DNA of 64,000 bases from Panopea generosa (GCA_029582155.1 CM055911.1:27245452-27309451), one strand, 5' to 3'; positions 34,905 through 46,540 are shown, numbered from the stretch's first letter. A program made the numbers and translations. Notes: generated by a model not told the origin, from the sequence alone.

Positions 34905-35690
34905 ATCAAAAACTGTAAGATGGAGATATGTTATTGATTAAAAAAGCAATCATAAAATAGGTAACAGAATCTAAGCATACAATTGAAAATAGCAAGAAGC
35001 GTGCGTGTACAATCAGATATTAATCATGCTTATTCTGCTGTATATGTTGGTGAAACAGGTATCAGTTTTCATGTACATTTGATTTCATGTATATTAAGTA
35101 AAACTTAAAACAATGTTGGTGCAACATAAATTGTTTTGTTATAAATGAATACGAACGAAAGAAACAGAAACTATAATAATGGAATGACGTAAGTGTTCAG
35201 GACCAAATAGAAAACGGTCTGCAAAGTTTGCCGTCTGTACTGGATGTATAGCATTGCGCTCGTCTATACCAGCGTATCTTTCTTTTCTTTATTTATTGGA
35301 AACGAGGGTAGAATAGAACATTTGCCGAACTTAAGGAATTGTGATTTTATAATGATCATATTTCTTACTTAAAAAAGACAATATACATGTGTGTCTTTTT
35401 TGATTTTTCAAATATGAGATTTATAATATCAAATATGAGAACGATGTACCTCAGCCTTGCTACGGGCCTGAACACTACTCACGACAGTGTCAGTTTCAAA
35501 CAGTATTATATGTGCTGTCACACTTAAGTGTTATGCTGCAGACATATGGTATGCTATACCATATAGAAAACGGCTTGACCAATACTTGAACTGTTTTCAA
35601 ATACCTCATATAAGTTAGCAAGTATAGTTTGAAAAAAGTAAAAATTTCCCTTCGAACACCACCACAAAAAGATGAAAAACTCTTTCTATT
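34905..35690. other. Fucosyltransferase 3' region, nothing else recognised
   Basis: An ATTAAA at about 34937 may serve as a poly(A) signal for the fucosyltransferase gene. No other feature was found. Confidence 0.4.
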
Positions 35691-35691
35691 G

Positions 35692-35952
35692 ATTGATTGA
35701 TTAAATATCTAGCGTCATTTTTATGCCGTATAGGGCTAACAGAGATCAGATAACGAAATCACTCTTTTCTGGGATGCTGGGAAATTAACCACTACTCGAG
35801 CACACCCCGTCTCCCCAATAATTGATCAATTTACATCGAAGTCTGACGAATGACAGTGAGATGCAATTTCGTATATCATTAATCATGGAGACAGTGGTAG
35901 GGCGGGGATTCCATAATCAGACGCACTACAGACTGAGCTTATCGGACCCGGT
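35692..35952 (-). mobile_element. SINE family A
   Basis: Reversed copy: ATTGATTGATTAAATATCTA tail, AGCGTCATTTTTATGCCGTA, GATGCTGGGAAATTAACCAC, CGGGGATTCCATAATCAGAC and the head complement CAGACTGAGCTTATCGGACC. It is more diverged than the 12031 copy. Confidence 0.7.
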
Positions 35953-36230
35953 AAAATTCTTATTAACTGTTTATGTCTTTAGCCATGGATACCAACCCCT
36001 ACCTCACCCCACACAGCTCTCCCGCGTAGTCAGGATTTGTCAAAATCGACGCCGACATCGGTCTTAATGAATGAAAAATATTAAAAAATGGCTAATTGCG
36101 GGAAAGACAAATTAAAGTTAATGACGATATGATGTACTTAGGCAGTTAGTATTATTTTTCATCACACCACATGTTATATCATGTAGTTATAACCACAGCA
36201 TCGATATTATTATTGGTGTAGGAACATCTA

Positions 36231-36291
36231 AAATCCACCGTATAAAATGAATCTGAGTAGATCCACCATCGGCCCACAAATAACAGTTCTC
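36231..36291 (-). mobile_element. SINE family B relic
   Basis: A short stretch similar to the family B tail (AAAATGAATCTGAGTAGATCC, compare 1020-1060 and 46375-46400). Too short for more. Confidence 0.35.
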
Positions 36292-36417
36292 GATTACGTT
36301 TTGTGCAGAATCTGTATCGAACACACGATCTCCAGCATCAGGCGTCAAACGTACAAGTCACCAATTGTTGAGCTTGACTGAATTTTATGTCTTCAAAGTA
36401 TGATGGAATGAGAGGGT

Positions 36418-36650
36418 CCTCCGTGGCCAAGTGTTCTTAGGCGCCGTCTCAAAACCACTTACCTCTCACTACTAAGGTCGTAGGTTCGGGTCTCGCCGCT
36501 CCAAACCCTAATATGAGAAAACGTTTGTCAGTTACTTGCAGAATGTTGGTTGTTCTACTTATATTGATTGATGTATTCTTCCACCAATACACCTTGATAT
36601 GCCATAAATAACTCGAAGTGTGTTGAAAATGGCGTTCAACCCCATTTAAA
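36418..36650 (+). mobile_element. SINE family B
   Basis: The head CCTCCGTGGCCAAGTG, box B GTAGGTTCGGGTC, the body CAGTTACTTGCAGAATG, and the end TGATATGCCATAAATAACTC plus GTGTTGAAAATGGCGTTCAA. Confidence 0.75.
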
Positions 36651-36854
36651 AAGATGTAATGGAATCCATCAATAGATTATATACAGGATGAAAGTAATGA
36701 GGGAGACAACTCTTCAATTCCAATATAAATATAACACATATTTTTTAGTTCGCTTGCAATAGATAAACCCAACATAAGCTTCTACTTGTCGCGGAAAAGT
36801 TAGTTTTGATCATCAGCGACGTTTGCTTTTCGGTAAAGTAACGTATGGTAATGG

Positions 36855-37225
36855 CGGTAATAAATAATCATTGTTTCTTCTTCTTTAAAAATGCATTTTC
36901 CTTATTTTAATGCTCATTTGTTATTTGTGAAGTCCATTATTGATGTATTTTGAACTTTTGGAAAGTGTTGTCATGTTTGAATTGTGAATTTAGAACAATA
37001 CATTGAGGCATGGAAATTGGAGTAGAAAACATGACTCGGAAGTCTACTTTCACTTTGTCAATGGTGTACACACTGAATAGAAATTGTTTTATCTTGGATG
37101 ACACATGGCCCCTACTTTTCTCATCATACTATGGTAGTGCAGAGGTTGATAAACAATAAAGCGTAAGTTTCACCTCTTTCATTCGGGTATCTCTATGAAT
37201 GACAAGTAAACTTTTCTTATTTACT
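36855..37225 (+). repeat. Dispersed duplicate, copy 2
   Basis: The partner of 26346-26665, with a roughly 50-bp insertion near 36905-36955. It lies outside the fucosyltransferase gene while copy 1 lies inside its last intron. No exon-like sequence accompanies it. Confidence 0.7.
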
Positions 37226-38080
37226 ATTGAATATAGTTCGAAAAAGGGCTCACGCCTAAAACACATCTTGCCAAGAAGGAACGTTTGGAAATAATATTTG
37301 ATTGGCTGAAACAAACAAACCTCTGCATCGGTTATGTTTAATAACATTGAAAAAATATTTACTTTGACGGAAGTTAATTCAGTTATCTTGTACAAAATAC
37401 TTGTCAAATATAAAAATCAAAATATAAAATAAATAAAGAATAAATATTCAAACGATAATCTTCGAAATGCTTTGAAACTCTCCGATTGTTTGAATGAACC
37501 AATCAAAACTTTTATCCGGATACCGTTGCAATTTTTTTTAACGGTGGACCCTTTCAAGACATTTGTCTTCTAGGAAATCAATAGTTTCAGATGATCAATA
37601 CTATAGTCTATCCCAGAACCTGATATCTCATGAATCAGATCTATTAACCACCAATGGAAAAAGCTGGGAATTCTATGCCTGTCCCACAATTCATAGCAAT
37701 TGAACGCTTACTAAATTATGACGTCATTCAAACTTTCCCTGAAGCAACTGACCAATCAGCGTGCTCGTAACAATTTTGAGAGCTAGGTTCGTTCTACAGA
37801 CTATCAATACTAAGAAAATGTGTACAAAGAGTAACTGTATTCCCGCCATTTAAACATTTTGCAAATGCGTCATCATGTAATATGTGTATGGTGTAAAGTA
37901 TAAACAATGTATAACCTCATATATCGGAATGTCATGTCTTCGAATAAGTCCTTATTTCAAATAAACTGAATAGGGGACATATGTAATTCATATAAAACTA
38001 ACAAAATGTATTCAAAATATGATTTACTGGACGGAATGTGAAAAGCAGTTTATCAAGAAATATGTAGACTTGATATAAAC
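37226..38080. other. No feature recognised
   Basis: AT-rich sequence with no exon, tRNA or matching repeat. Confidence 0.35.
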
Positions 38081-38165
38081 ATATCGTCCCGTTAGAGCAA
38101 TACGGTACCAAATGTATATGAAATAAGAAGGCATTTGGTACCTTATTGCACCAATGGGGCGATAT
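38081..38165. mobile_element. Short hairpin element
   Basis: Arms 38081-38114 and 38132-38165 are inverted repeats pairing at 29 of 34 positions around a 17-nt loop. The core GGTACCAAATG and CATTTGGTACC is perfect. A diverged relative lies inside the large inverted-repeat element at about 60588-60648. Confidence 0.6.
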
Positions 38166-39302
38166 ATAATAAATATTTACAGAATTTGCATCAATACATA
38201 AACATTCACAAAATAGTTAAAAAAAAAGTAATATTTTAACAGTAAAAGCAGTATAGCACAAAATAACTCTCGTACAAAGCAAGAAAACTCTCGTTCACAA
38301 ACACACGTCTAACCGAATGCATGTAACTTAGACAAAACTACCACATTATGAAATATAAATTGAAGAAAATACCAAATCATGTTTGATAGTATTACTTGGT
38401 TGACAGTTAAATTAAAAATCGTACACGCTATTAACAATTGCACTGGTACATGTACCAATCAAATGACATATTGACTACAATGCAAGTTGAAAAAACACGT
38501 GAGATCTCAACCATGTTTTCTTCTATTATGAGGTTTCTTTATGTTACAATAACAAATATACCTTAAATCAATACTATATTGTTTTAAACGTTCTTACAAC
38601 ATTGACAAATCACGTTTGAAGGGATTATATTGGCATATTACCGTCAATTCCCTGTCCTAAATACACACGCCAAGCATGAAGATACACTTATAATTTAGAG
38701 GTATACGCGTCTAAAGTCTCTTATTGCATAACCTCTTTATTATAAACATCGGGTTTCTGAAGCCACGTTTTTGTTTTTGATTACATTCGCCATTTTCAAC
38801 GAACCGCTTTCGGGTTTCCGATAAATCATCGGATAACATCGTGAAGACTCGTTCCCGATCTCGTTTTCGAGACTTTGTTCGGGAAGTTTACGAAGTTCAA
38901 TGTAAACATTGCGCGATACTTTATTGCGGGTCGTATTAAAGTTTTGGCCAGTATTCAATTACTGTTAATTTAATAACTTCTAAGTAAATAAAGGTTATAC
39001 GTCAATACATAAGCATTGTTTTGTGCACACTGCATACAGGCGTGTTTGCCTTTCTTGTCAATATAATCCCTTTAAAGTCTTCCAGGGTAGGACCAGTACT
39101 AAGCATATGGGATAAAGTATCATGCTGAAGGAAACCAAACATTGCCGTTCATCGTTGAAACAAAACTCAGTGTATGGTAAAGCAATATTTTGTTTGTTAT
39201 TAAACGTTATTCTGATAACATGACAGTCACACATGTTTCTCATTTCATCGAATGGTAAGAAACAGCACTTAAAACACTGGAACATCACACACTTAGTGAG
39301 CA
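38166..39302. other. No feature recognised
   Basis: AT-rich. A short partial match to SINE family E (GGGTAGGACCAGTACTAAGC) occurs at about 39085. No supported exon. Confidence 0.35.
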
Positions 39303-39518
39303 ATGAAACGAATATTTAAAAGGGTGTTCGGTTCGGATCGGTTCAGGATAACTGTTTTAGCGAAACCTCGATTCCACCAAAATAGCTATCCCTTTGGACG
39401 GAATATTAACCTGAACCTCAAATCTATCAGCTATTCTTATAATATTTACACGGAGATGCGCACAGATATACTTTTCCTGTATGTAATTGTTTTTGTCATT
39501 CTACTGGTGATCTGGTAA
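39303..39518 (+). CDS. Possible first exon of a membrane protein, uncertain
   Basis: A 71-codon frame ends in a strongly hydrophobic segment (ILFLYVIVFVILLVIW) directly before GTAAAT, which could be a splice donor. An internal Met (MRTDILFLY) would give a short type II anchor similar in style to fucosyltransferase exon 1. No downstream exon was found and it points into the EF-hand gene on the other strand. It could well be chance. Confidence 0.15.
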   Translation: MKRIFKRVFGSDRFRITVLAKPRFHQNSYPFGRNINLNLKSISYSYNIYTEMRTDILFLYVIVFVILLVIW

Positions 39519-39622
39519 ATGTGCCCATCAACTTACACAATATGCATTAACTTCATCAACATTATAACTATAGGTAAGTTCAAACAACCATTTTGGCATT
39601 TGTATGACAATTCACATAATGC

Positions 39623-40428
39623 TTAATATTTGAAATCGTAGAACTGCTTTTCGGAATAAGAAATGTATCCATCACCTGCAAAATAAACAAAAAGAAACGT
39701 GAATAAAATAATTCCCAAATAATTCCCAAACTAATCGATCAATATGTTATATAGTGCTGAATGTTAAGTAACATAGCAAAGATGCATGTTTATGGTTAAA
39801 ATAATTCAAATTCTTCAAGTTCAGTAATATAATGTGTGTTATCGTCGAACTTGAACTATAGAGATATCACTTGTGTCCAGAAAACAAAAAAAAATAACTT
39901 AAAACGAAATTGTGAAATTTTCAATTAGTCCTTTTTAACATATATTGCACAAATCATTCTTTTATCTACGTATGTCCGATGATATTTGTATTTCATAAGT
40001 ATTTTTTCATAAATCTGTACACAAAATAATGCATAAACTATTGCCAGTTTAACGGAGTACAAACAAAATAGTCCATATTAAGAAAAATATCAAAATAACA
40101 ATATAAATATGTACTAAATTTAAAATAAGTTGCCACATTATAAGCAGATTACAGTAGTATTTCCTGTACATCATGAAAAAATACACATGTATCGGATTTG
40201 ACAATGAGTTCGTTTATTTCATTTTACAAATCAAATAGTTACTAACCATCAATGTCAAATAATTCAGAAACCCACTTGTACAGGTCGTCGTTCTTTTTAG
40301 AACAGATATCCGTGACAAAATCGGCGATGAAAACATCTGGAACATAACATTAAGAAAATGTATAGATGTATCATTGAAAGATCACAACAACTATAACAGG
40401 ATAAACATAATCAAATCACGCATACATA

Positions 40429-40464
<36 letters not shown>

Positions 40465-43400
40465 TACATACATAGGGGCCGTCACAAAGCAACTTGGTTG
40501 ACGGGTGCACCCAATCTCAATGTACATGGCAATGTAAATAAAAGAAGAACTGTCATGTGACAGTACTACCTGACATAGTCTCTTGTAAATGCCGCCGAAT
40601 AAACATGACATAAAATGTGAAAACTGCGCATCATTCATAGAACAGAAGCACAGTACATTTACACTAAGTAGTGGCGGTATTGCCACTGACTTTTCATGAG
40701 AAGTAAGCCAAAATATAAAACGTATGTGGCATCAGTTGTAACTTTACACTAACTAGCGGCGATATTGCCACTGACTGTTCAGGGGAAGTAAGCCAAAATG
40801 TAAAACGTATGTGGCATCAGTTGTAACTTTACACTTACTAGTGGCGGTATTGTCACTGACTGTTCAGGGGAAGTAAGCCAAAATGTAAAACGTATATGGC
40901 ATCAGTTGTAACTTTACACTTACTAGTGGCGGTATTGCCACTGACTGTTCAGGATAAGTAAGCCAAAATGTAAAACGTATATGGCATCAGTGGTAAATTA
41001 ACACTTTCTAGTGGCGGTATTGCCACTGAATGGCATCAGTTGTAACTTTACACTAAGTAGTGGCGGTATTTCCACTGACTGTTCAGGGGAAGTAAGCCAA
41101 AATGTAAAACGTATATGGCATCAGTTGTAACTTTACAATAATTGGTGGCGGTATTGCCACTGGCTGTTCAGGGGAAGTAAGTCAAAATGTAAAACGTATA
41201 TGGCATCAGTTGTAACTTTACACTAAGTAGTGGCGGTATTGCCACTGACTGTTCAGGGGAAGTAAGCCAAAATGTAAAACGTATGTGGCATCAGTTGTAA
41301 CTTTACACTCAGTAGTGGCGGTATTGCCACTGACTGTTCAGGGGAAGGAAGCCAAAATGTAAAACGTTTATGGCATCAGTTGTTACTTTACACTTAGTAG
41401 TGGCGGTTTTGCCACTGACTGTTCAGGGGAAGTAAGCCAAAATGTAAAACGTATGTGGCCTCAGTTGTAACTTTACACTAAGTAGTGGCGGTATTGCCAC
41501 TGGCTGTTCAGGGAAAGTAAGCCAAAATGTAAAACGTATATGGCATCAGTTGTAATGAGTACAAAAAAGTAAGGAGCATGTAATATAAGTTTGTATATTG
41601 ATCTTGTGATACTAGAAAATTAAAGACAATTGTATTTTAAAACAACTGTAAAGCATATGTTATAAAATATTAGCATACTTCCTTTGAGTGATAAAATTCA
41701 ATATCACATACGTGATATTTAGTGATCTCATTTGCGTTAACTAACTTATTGTAATTATGTTATTTGATATAGCAACAAGTGATGATTGAGACTACATTCT
41801 TTACAAATCGTTTACTGTGGAAGAAAAATATTAAATTTCTTTTAACTTACACGAAGCTGTTAATAATCAATGTAAGACTGTGATAGATTAAAGAAATCAT
41901 ACCTTTTACTTGGCACAGTTTTGACTTCATGACAGTGTATAATCGTTTCTGACCCTTGAAGTGGTTACACAGACCATGTACAGCAAAATGTTTGACGGAA
42001 CTGAAATTGTAAATGGTATATACTGCTTTATAAATGGAATTTTATAAAGTTAAATATAGATTGTTTTAACTAAATACCGTTATATATATACTCAGGAAAA
42101 CTAGAAACGTCCCTGTTTTATAGCCGGTGAAGCTTTGTCTGTGTAGTTGCTACATGTGCAATGTACATGTATTTTAAACCCTGGCGATGTTCAGAATACG
42201 ATCGTGTACAGTTTACCCGATACGCACGGTTTACATATCGGCCAGTAACCGGAACGGTCATTTGCACGTTTTGCACGTGCATGCTATACATGTCATACAT
42301 ATGTTGATTCAGTTCATGTCGTACCATTCATGCGATAGGGGCTATTCTGAAAATTAATTTTTTTCTTTAATTTTCACTGTTTTCGATATGCCACGGCTTT
42401 CCGAAAACAAGCGAAATCAGGCAATTGGGATGCATGCGGGTGGGATGTCCGCCAGGGTAGTCGCGCGTCGGTTCGGTCGCTGTCGGAAGACGATTGATCG
42501 TCTTGCATCCTGGTACCAGCAGACTGGGGCTGTTCACGACCGGCAGCGACCTGGTAGGCCTCGTGAAACGACGGCTAAAGCCGATCGTTTCATTACGTTG
42601 ACGCCAACGACATTTGGCAGCCACAGTCACTGCTAGGCAATACGGTGTCTCAGGGCAGACCATTCGTTACCGGTTGCGTCGTAACGCCCAACCAATCAGG
42701 GCACGCCGCCCGTACACTGGTCAGATAATGACCCAATGTCACCGTGCTGCCATGCTGTTATGGGCGCGACGTCATCTGATTTGGAGAAGGGCTGACTGGA
42801 ACCGAGTTTTGTTCACCGATGAATCTCGGTTCACAGTTAGTCATGCTGACGGAAGATTACAGGTATACAGGCGTAAAAATGAAAGATTCGCCGATTGTTG
42901 CATTGTTGAGAAGAAAAGGTTTGGGGGAGGGAGCGTAATGGTCTGGGGTGGGATCATTGGAAACCGGAAGACAGATTTAGTTGTTGTACAGGGCAACATT
43001 AATGCACAGCGTTATGTTGCAGACGTGCTAAATGCATATGCCTTACCATTTATTCGTCAGCATGGTCCTGGTGTAACATTGATGCAGGACTATGCCCGCC
43101 CTCATGTAGCCAGGGTCACCACTCAATTCTTGCAGCAAAACAATGTCAACGTCATGCCATGGCCCGCGGTTTCCCCGGATCTCAACCCCATTGAGCACAT
43201 ATGGGATCAGCTGGGCCGCAAAGCACGAGCTAACCATCAGATTGACAATGTTCGCGATCTTACACGGGCGTTACAACAGGAATGGAGGAATTTGCCCAAC
43301 GCACTGGTATTGCGTTACGTTACGTCGATGCAGCGTAGGATCATTGCATGCATTCATGCAATGGTGGCCACACTCGGTACTATCGAGATTTACTGGATGT

Positions 43401-44724
43401 GCCACATTTCTTATTGAAATTCCATCTCTAAACATTCAATAACACCTTTCTGAGTTTTTGGGATTTTTGATTTTGACCCCTACCTCTCTTGACCGGTTAT
43501 CTCTCGAAAAGTTAACAAGATAGCCAGATGTTATTAATTAATTTTGATACAGAAATGAATGAACTTGTTTTTCTATTTTGATTCATAAAAGTAACCCTTT
43601 TGGTTTTCGATAAATCTTTCCTGAAATATGGAGGGACGTTTCTATTTTTGCTGAGTATATATATATATATTTACTCTGGTATCATTTGGATCATGCCATC
43701 GTTCGTATTGTATGATGAAGGAATGGTTGAGGTGAGCAGGACGTCATCTATCGTTGGCAATATTCGATTTAACTCCGATATTTAATCGAGTGTTCTGGGG
43801 GTGGGGCTGAATAATTCGTTGCGAGAAAGTAAAACTGACCAATATGTGATTAAGTTTATACCAATGTATGTTTAACTTAGCTCAATTGTGAATAATGCCT
43901 AGGTACTTGTAAACCGCCCTCGAAACCGCTTCCTGGGTAGAACCAGTACTCAGTGTTGTGTTTTAGGGGCATCGGGTCAAGCTAGAGGCCGGGGGGGGGG
44001 GGGGGGGGTCGAACCCGCAAACTCTGTCCTGAAAGGCAAACATTCTTTTCACTACCCTAACGCCACGCTAAAATGCGAATGTGCTTGGCAGTCTAAAGTT
44101 ACTACAGAACAGTAAAACATGCTCATTTCTATTTGTGAAGTAGTGAGTTAACACTCGTGTAGTGTTGCAATTTTTAATTGAATATGATGACTCCAAATAT
44201 AAACAATTAAACTCTTAAAGAGTTGAAATCTAATTTCGTCGAAATAGTCCAGACTATGGTTTATATTATCTATGTTAGCATATTTAAGTTATAAAAAAGG
44301 AAATACATCGGTGGAAAAATCATTTCGATACTCTAACTTGAAAGTGATTGACCCGAGAACACAGCCAGAATGAGTTCGGCCAGTGTAGGCATTGTTTAAT
44401 TACCAAACCATTAGTTCCATGTGATAATAATTTTAAGGAAATATATTACAAGACAAAACACTTATTGCTATATGAGCTGAGACTCCCCGTCAAATTTTAC
44501 CTTTTTAACTTATTTATTCATGTAATACTTTATTTCCATTATAAAAATAACAAACTGACTTACATGTTTTGACTACTTCTGATAAACCTCCTCCGAACAG
44601 GTTCTTCAGTTACCTTTGGTAAATCTTGCATTGTGACAGAACTCTTCTTATCTTCCTTGTTAACTATGAAACCGTGTGCAACTGATACGAGGAGAGCAAT
44701 TAAGCATATATAAAACACATGCAT
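39623..44724 (-). CDS. Small secreted EF-hand protein, 4 exons
   Basis: Exons on the minus strand: 44724-44564, 42000-41903, 40336-40247, 39675-39623; GT/AG sites and phases agree at all three junctions, giving 133 codons. Exon 1 encodes a signal peptide (MHVFYICLIALLVSVAHG) and a charged stretch ending RRRFIRSSQN. Exon 2 reads VKHFAVHGLCNHFKGQKRLY, and exon 3 VFIADFVTDICSKKND and KWVSELFDID. Exon 4 completes a canonical 12-residue calcium loop across the splice, DIDGDGYISYSE, with Asp, Asp, Asp, Tyr, Ser and Glu at positions 1, 3, 5, 7, 9 and 12. The mature part has three cysteines. An in-frame Met at 44745 is an alternative start; I chose 44724 because it begins the signal peptide. The function is not known; calcium binding in the secretory path or outside the cell is inferred. 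I know no close family. Confidence 0.75.
40437..40471. repeat. (CA)n(TACA)n microsatellite
   Basis: About 12 CA units followed by CATA repeats, in intron 3 of the EF-hand gene. Confidence 0.9.
40660..41556. repeat. 85-bp satellite with hairpin, in EF-hand intron 2
   Basis: About ten and a half units of 85 bp: AGTGGCGGTATTGCCACT, then GACTGTTCAGGGGAAGTAAG, CCAAAATGTAAAACGTATAT, GGCATCAGTTGTAACTTTAC and ACTAAGT. One unit at about 41010-41040 is shortened. Each unit carries a 6-bp stem (AGTGGC/GCCACT) with the loop GGTATT. Units differ at only a few positions, so the array is young. Confidence 0.95.
42091..43655 (+). mobile_element. Tc1-type transposon, nearly intact
   Basis: Terminal inverted repeats at 42091-42114 and 43632-43655 match at 22 of 24 positions (CTCAGGAAAACTAGAAACG against CTCAGCAAAAATAGAAACG). 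Both ends abut TA repeats, the target of this superfamily. The element encodes one transposase with a single frameshift. It sits in intron 1 of the EF-hand gene, opposite in orientation to it. Confidence 0.9.
42388..43417 (+). pseudogene. Tc1-type transposase, one frameshift
   Basis: Begins MPRLSENKRN with a helix-turn-helix (VVARRFGRCRKTIDRLASWY) and a GRPRETT linker. The frame slips by one near 42600 and continues AATVTARQYGVSGQTIRYRL. The catalytic domain is complete: FTDESRF, GGGSVMVWGGII, MQDYARPHVA (second Asp) and DLNPIEHIWD (Glu). There are exactly 34 residues between the second Asp and the Glu, so this is the DD34E type. The enzyme would bind the terminal repeats and move the element by cut and paste. 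One base change separates it from an open frame, so the copy is recent or the shift is a sequence error. Confidence 0.92.
43905..44080 (-). mobile_element. tRNA-derived SINE, family E
   Basis: The minus strand carries a box B-like GGGTTCGA, next to a long poly-G/poly-C run at 43991-44008. The plus strand has the shared body CTTCCTGGGTAGAACCAGTA and AACATTC...CACTACCCTAACGCC at the head end. Copies at 46650 and 50755. Confidence 0.55.
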
Positions 44725-44764
44725 ATCGGCGGTTCCCAGCATCATTAGTTTCTTTGGATTTGTC

Positions 44765-44770
44765 TTTATT
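44765..44770 (-). terminator. AATAAA poly(A) signal
   Basis: The minus strand reads AATAAA 5 nt after the stop of the 45008-44775 frame and 20 nt before the upstream Met (44745) of the EF-hand exon 1. Confidence 0.45.
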
Positions 44771-44774
44771 AAGG

Positions 44775-45008
44775 TTAATTTTTATGTAGGATTCTATCAA
44801 TTAGATGTTTAACAGCGTCTATGTTATATATTTCAGTTGGCTTTCTCCAGGTCTGTCCACCGTATCTTAAGTCTTCTTCAAATATTTCGTTAGTATGTAT
44901 CCACACGGCTGTAAATAGTAAAATGTAAATGTTATTATAAGCACAATTTGTAGCATCGCTGGCTACCATAAATAACAAAACAAACAATGGAATAGTGAAA
45001 AAAAACAA
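44775..45008 (-). CDS. Possible small secreted or membrane protein
   Basis: A 77-codon frame starting with a signal-like segment (MFFFTIPLFVLLFMVASDA), then TNCAYNNIYILLFTAVWIHT and a polar tail (EIFEEDLRYGGQTWRKPTEI, ending DRILHKN). An acceptor-like TTTACTATTTACAG at about 44911 would instead make only the last 45 codons an exon of a spliced gene. No 5' exon was found. It is followed by AATAAA and lies only 50 bp from the EF-hand start, same strand. Not recognised. Confidence 0.3.
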   Translation of the reverse strand: MFFFTIPLFVLLFMVASDATNCAYNNIYILLFTAVWIHTNEIFEEDLRYGGQTWRKPTEIYNIDAVKHLIDRILHKN

Positions 45009-45514
45009 TGCCAGGACACGATTGTCTGCAACTTATGTTTGGTTTAAACATATTTTATTTCTCATATATTATACAATATCAGAAGAAAAATAATTGGAAC
45101 GAAATACTAGGCCATGATTAAGAAGCGTAGCCACATACCATGGTTGTTTTTGAGATTCTATGTATGGAAATTAAAAAAAAATTAAATAAATGTTTGTATT
45201 AAATTTAGTGTAAATGAAATAATACGTATACCAACTAATATATTAACGAGCTTTAGCACACTCAAACCTTATTTACTAGTATATAGTTTTGATAATGTCA
45301 CAAAATATTACTTCAACATCAGCATAAGTACAATCAATATATAGAAAACTTATATAATCAGAATAAATAAAATATAAATGCACAGAAAAAGTGACGAAAG
45401 GACCGTAGGACTGCTAGTAGAAATAGAACCATTATCGCGGGGCCCTAAGCATTGTTTACCGGTGCACCGTCCTCGCCAATGCCCCCTTTGCTGCATCATT
45501 ACATGAGATGGTGT
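45009..45514. other. No feature recognised
   Basis: AT-rich upstream flank of the minus-strand genes; no exon or repeat could be matched. Confidence 0.35.
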
Positions 45515-45652
45515 TACTAAGTTGTAGATCATCGAACTCAGGATCGGAGGGTTGTGGGTTCGATCCTCCCTACGGCACTTTTCTGCATATACTGATTCTA
45601 CCCATGATTACTTCGAACGTGATTTGTATAAGTTCAAATCACTTGTTTCACA
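45515..45652 (+). mobile_element. SINE family F
   Basis: GTAGATCATCGAACTCAGGA, box B GTGGGTTCGATCCTC, then ATTCTACCCATGATTACTTC and GAACGTGATTTGTATAA; compare 10430-10545. The 5' part of the head is degraded. Confidence 0.55.
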
Positions 45653-46297
45653 AATGAGGCAAAATAAATAAAGTAACAACGACAGACTTCATTTTTTTTT
45701 TTTCAAATGAGAAGTATCTATGCGTGTTTCGTATATGTCAACGAGTGTGTGTTACCTTAAAGGTAACACTGAAAGCAACATTTTTTTATATATAAAATGT
45801 GTAAGTGTAGCATTACATTGTAAATATAAAAGTAAATATTAAATACATACATACCTCGTCAAAACCTTTTATTTACGTGTTTCAGAATCCGATCAGTGGT
45901 CTTTAACTTTAAATTATATATTGCGTCTAAGTACGTCAAACAGATCAATGAAGCTGGTATTGGAAACACGAACCGAACTGATACTTACTCAGTGCTTACA
46001 GTTGCTTTTATATATTCCTTCTCTGTCACACGTCTAGTCACCACAAACCCAGCAAATTATATTACAGGATGACTCAGTGTTATTATCAAAATCTATAAAT
46101 TATCATTTGACAAGCAATCGACGAAGCGGAAAAAGTGGATAACGAAGGATGAGTGACAGCAGTTGATGGCAGGTTAATGAAGCTTTGGTTACTTTCGGGT
46201 ATCCGTTTTTATCAAACCTGTCTTAAAAAATTTTTTTTGTTTTTAGATTGTTGAAGTGCTGCCATGGCATGTCAGTTCGGTAATCAAGTACATTTGT
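45653..46297. other. No feature recognised
   Basis: AT-rich with poly-T and poly-A tracts. Nothing exon-like. Confidence 0.35.
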
Positions 46298-46540
46298 TAA
46301 TGGGGTTTAATGCTATTTTCAACACGTTTCAGGTTAAATATGGCATATCCAGTTTTATTGGTGAAGGTAAACCTCAAAATGAATCTAAGTAGAACCACCG
46401 TTCCTCCGCAAGTAACTGGCAAAATTTATCAATTAAAGTTTTTGGAGCAAGCGCGATTCGAACTCATGAGCTTAGCGGTAAGATGTACATGTAAGTGATT
46501 TGAGATGACGCCTTGGATCATTCGGCCATAGAGAACCCTT
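46298..46540 (-). mobile_element. SINE family B, near complete
   Basis: Reverse copy from the tail (GGGGTTTAATGCTATTTTCA) through ATGGCATATCCAGTTTTATT and TCCGCAAGTAACTGGC to box B (GCGATTCGAACTCATG) and the head (GATGACGCCTTGGATCATTC). Confidence 0.75.

Noticed and set aside
35822-36067. An 81-codon frame at 35.8-36.1 kb
   Set aside because: Mostly inside a reversed family A SINE.
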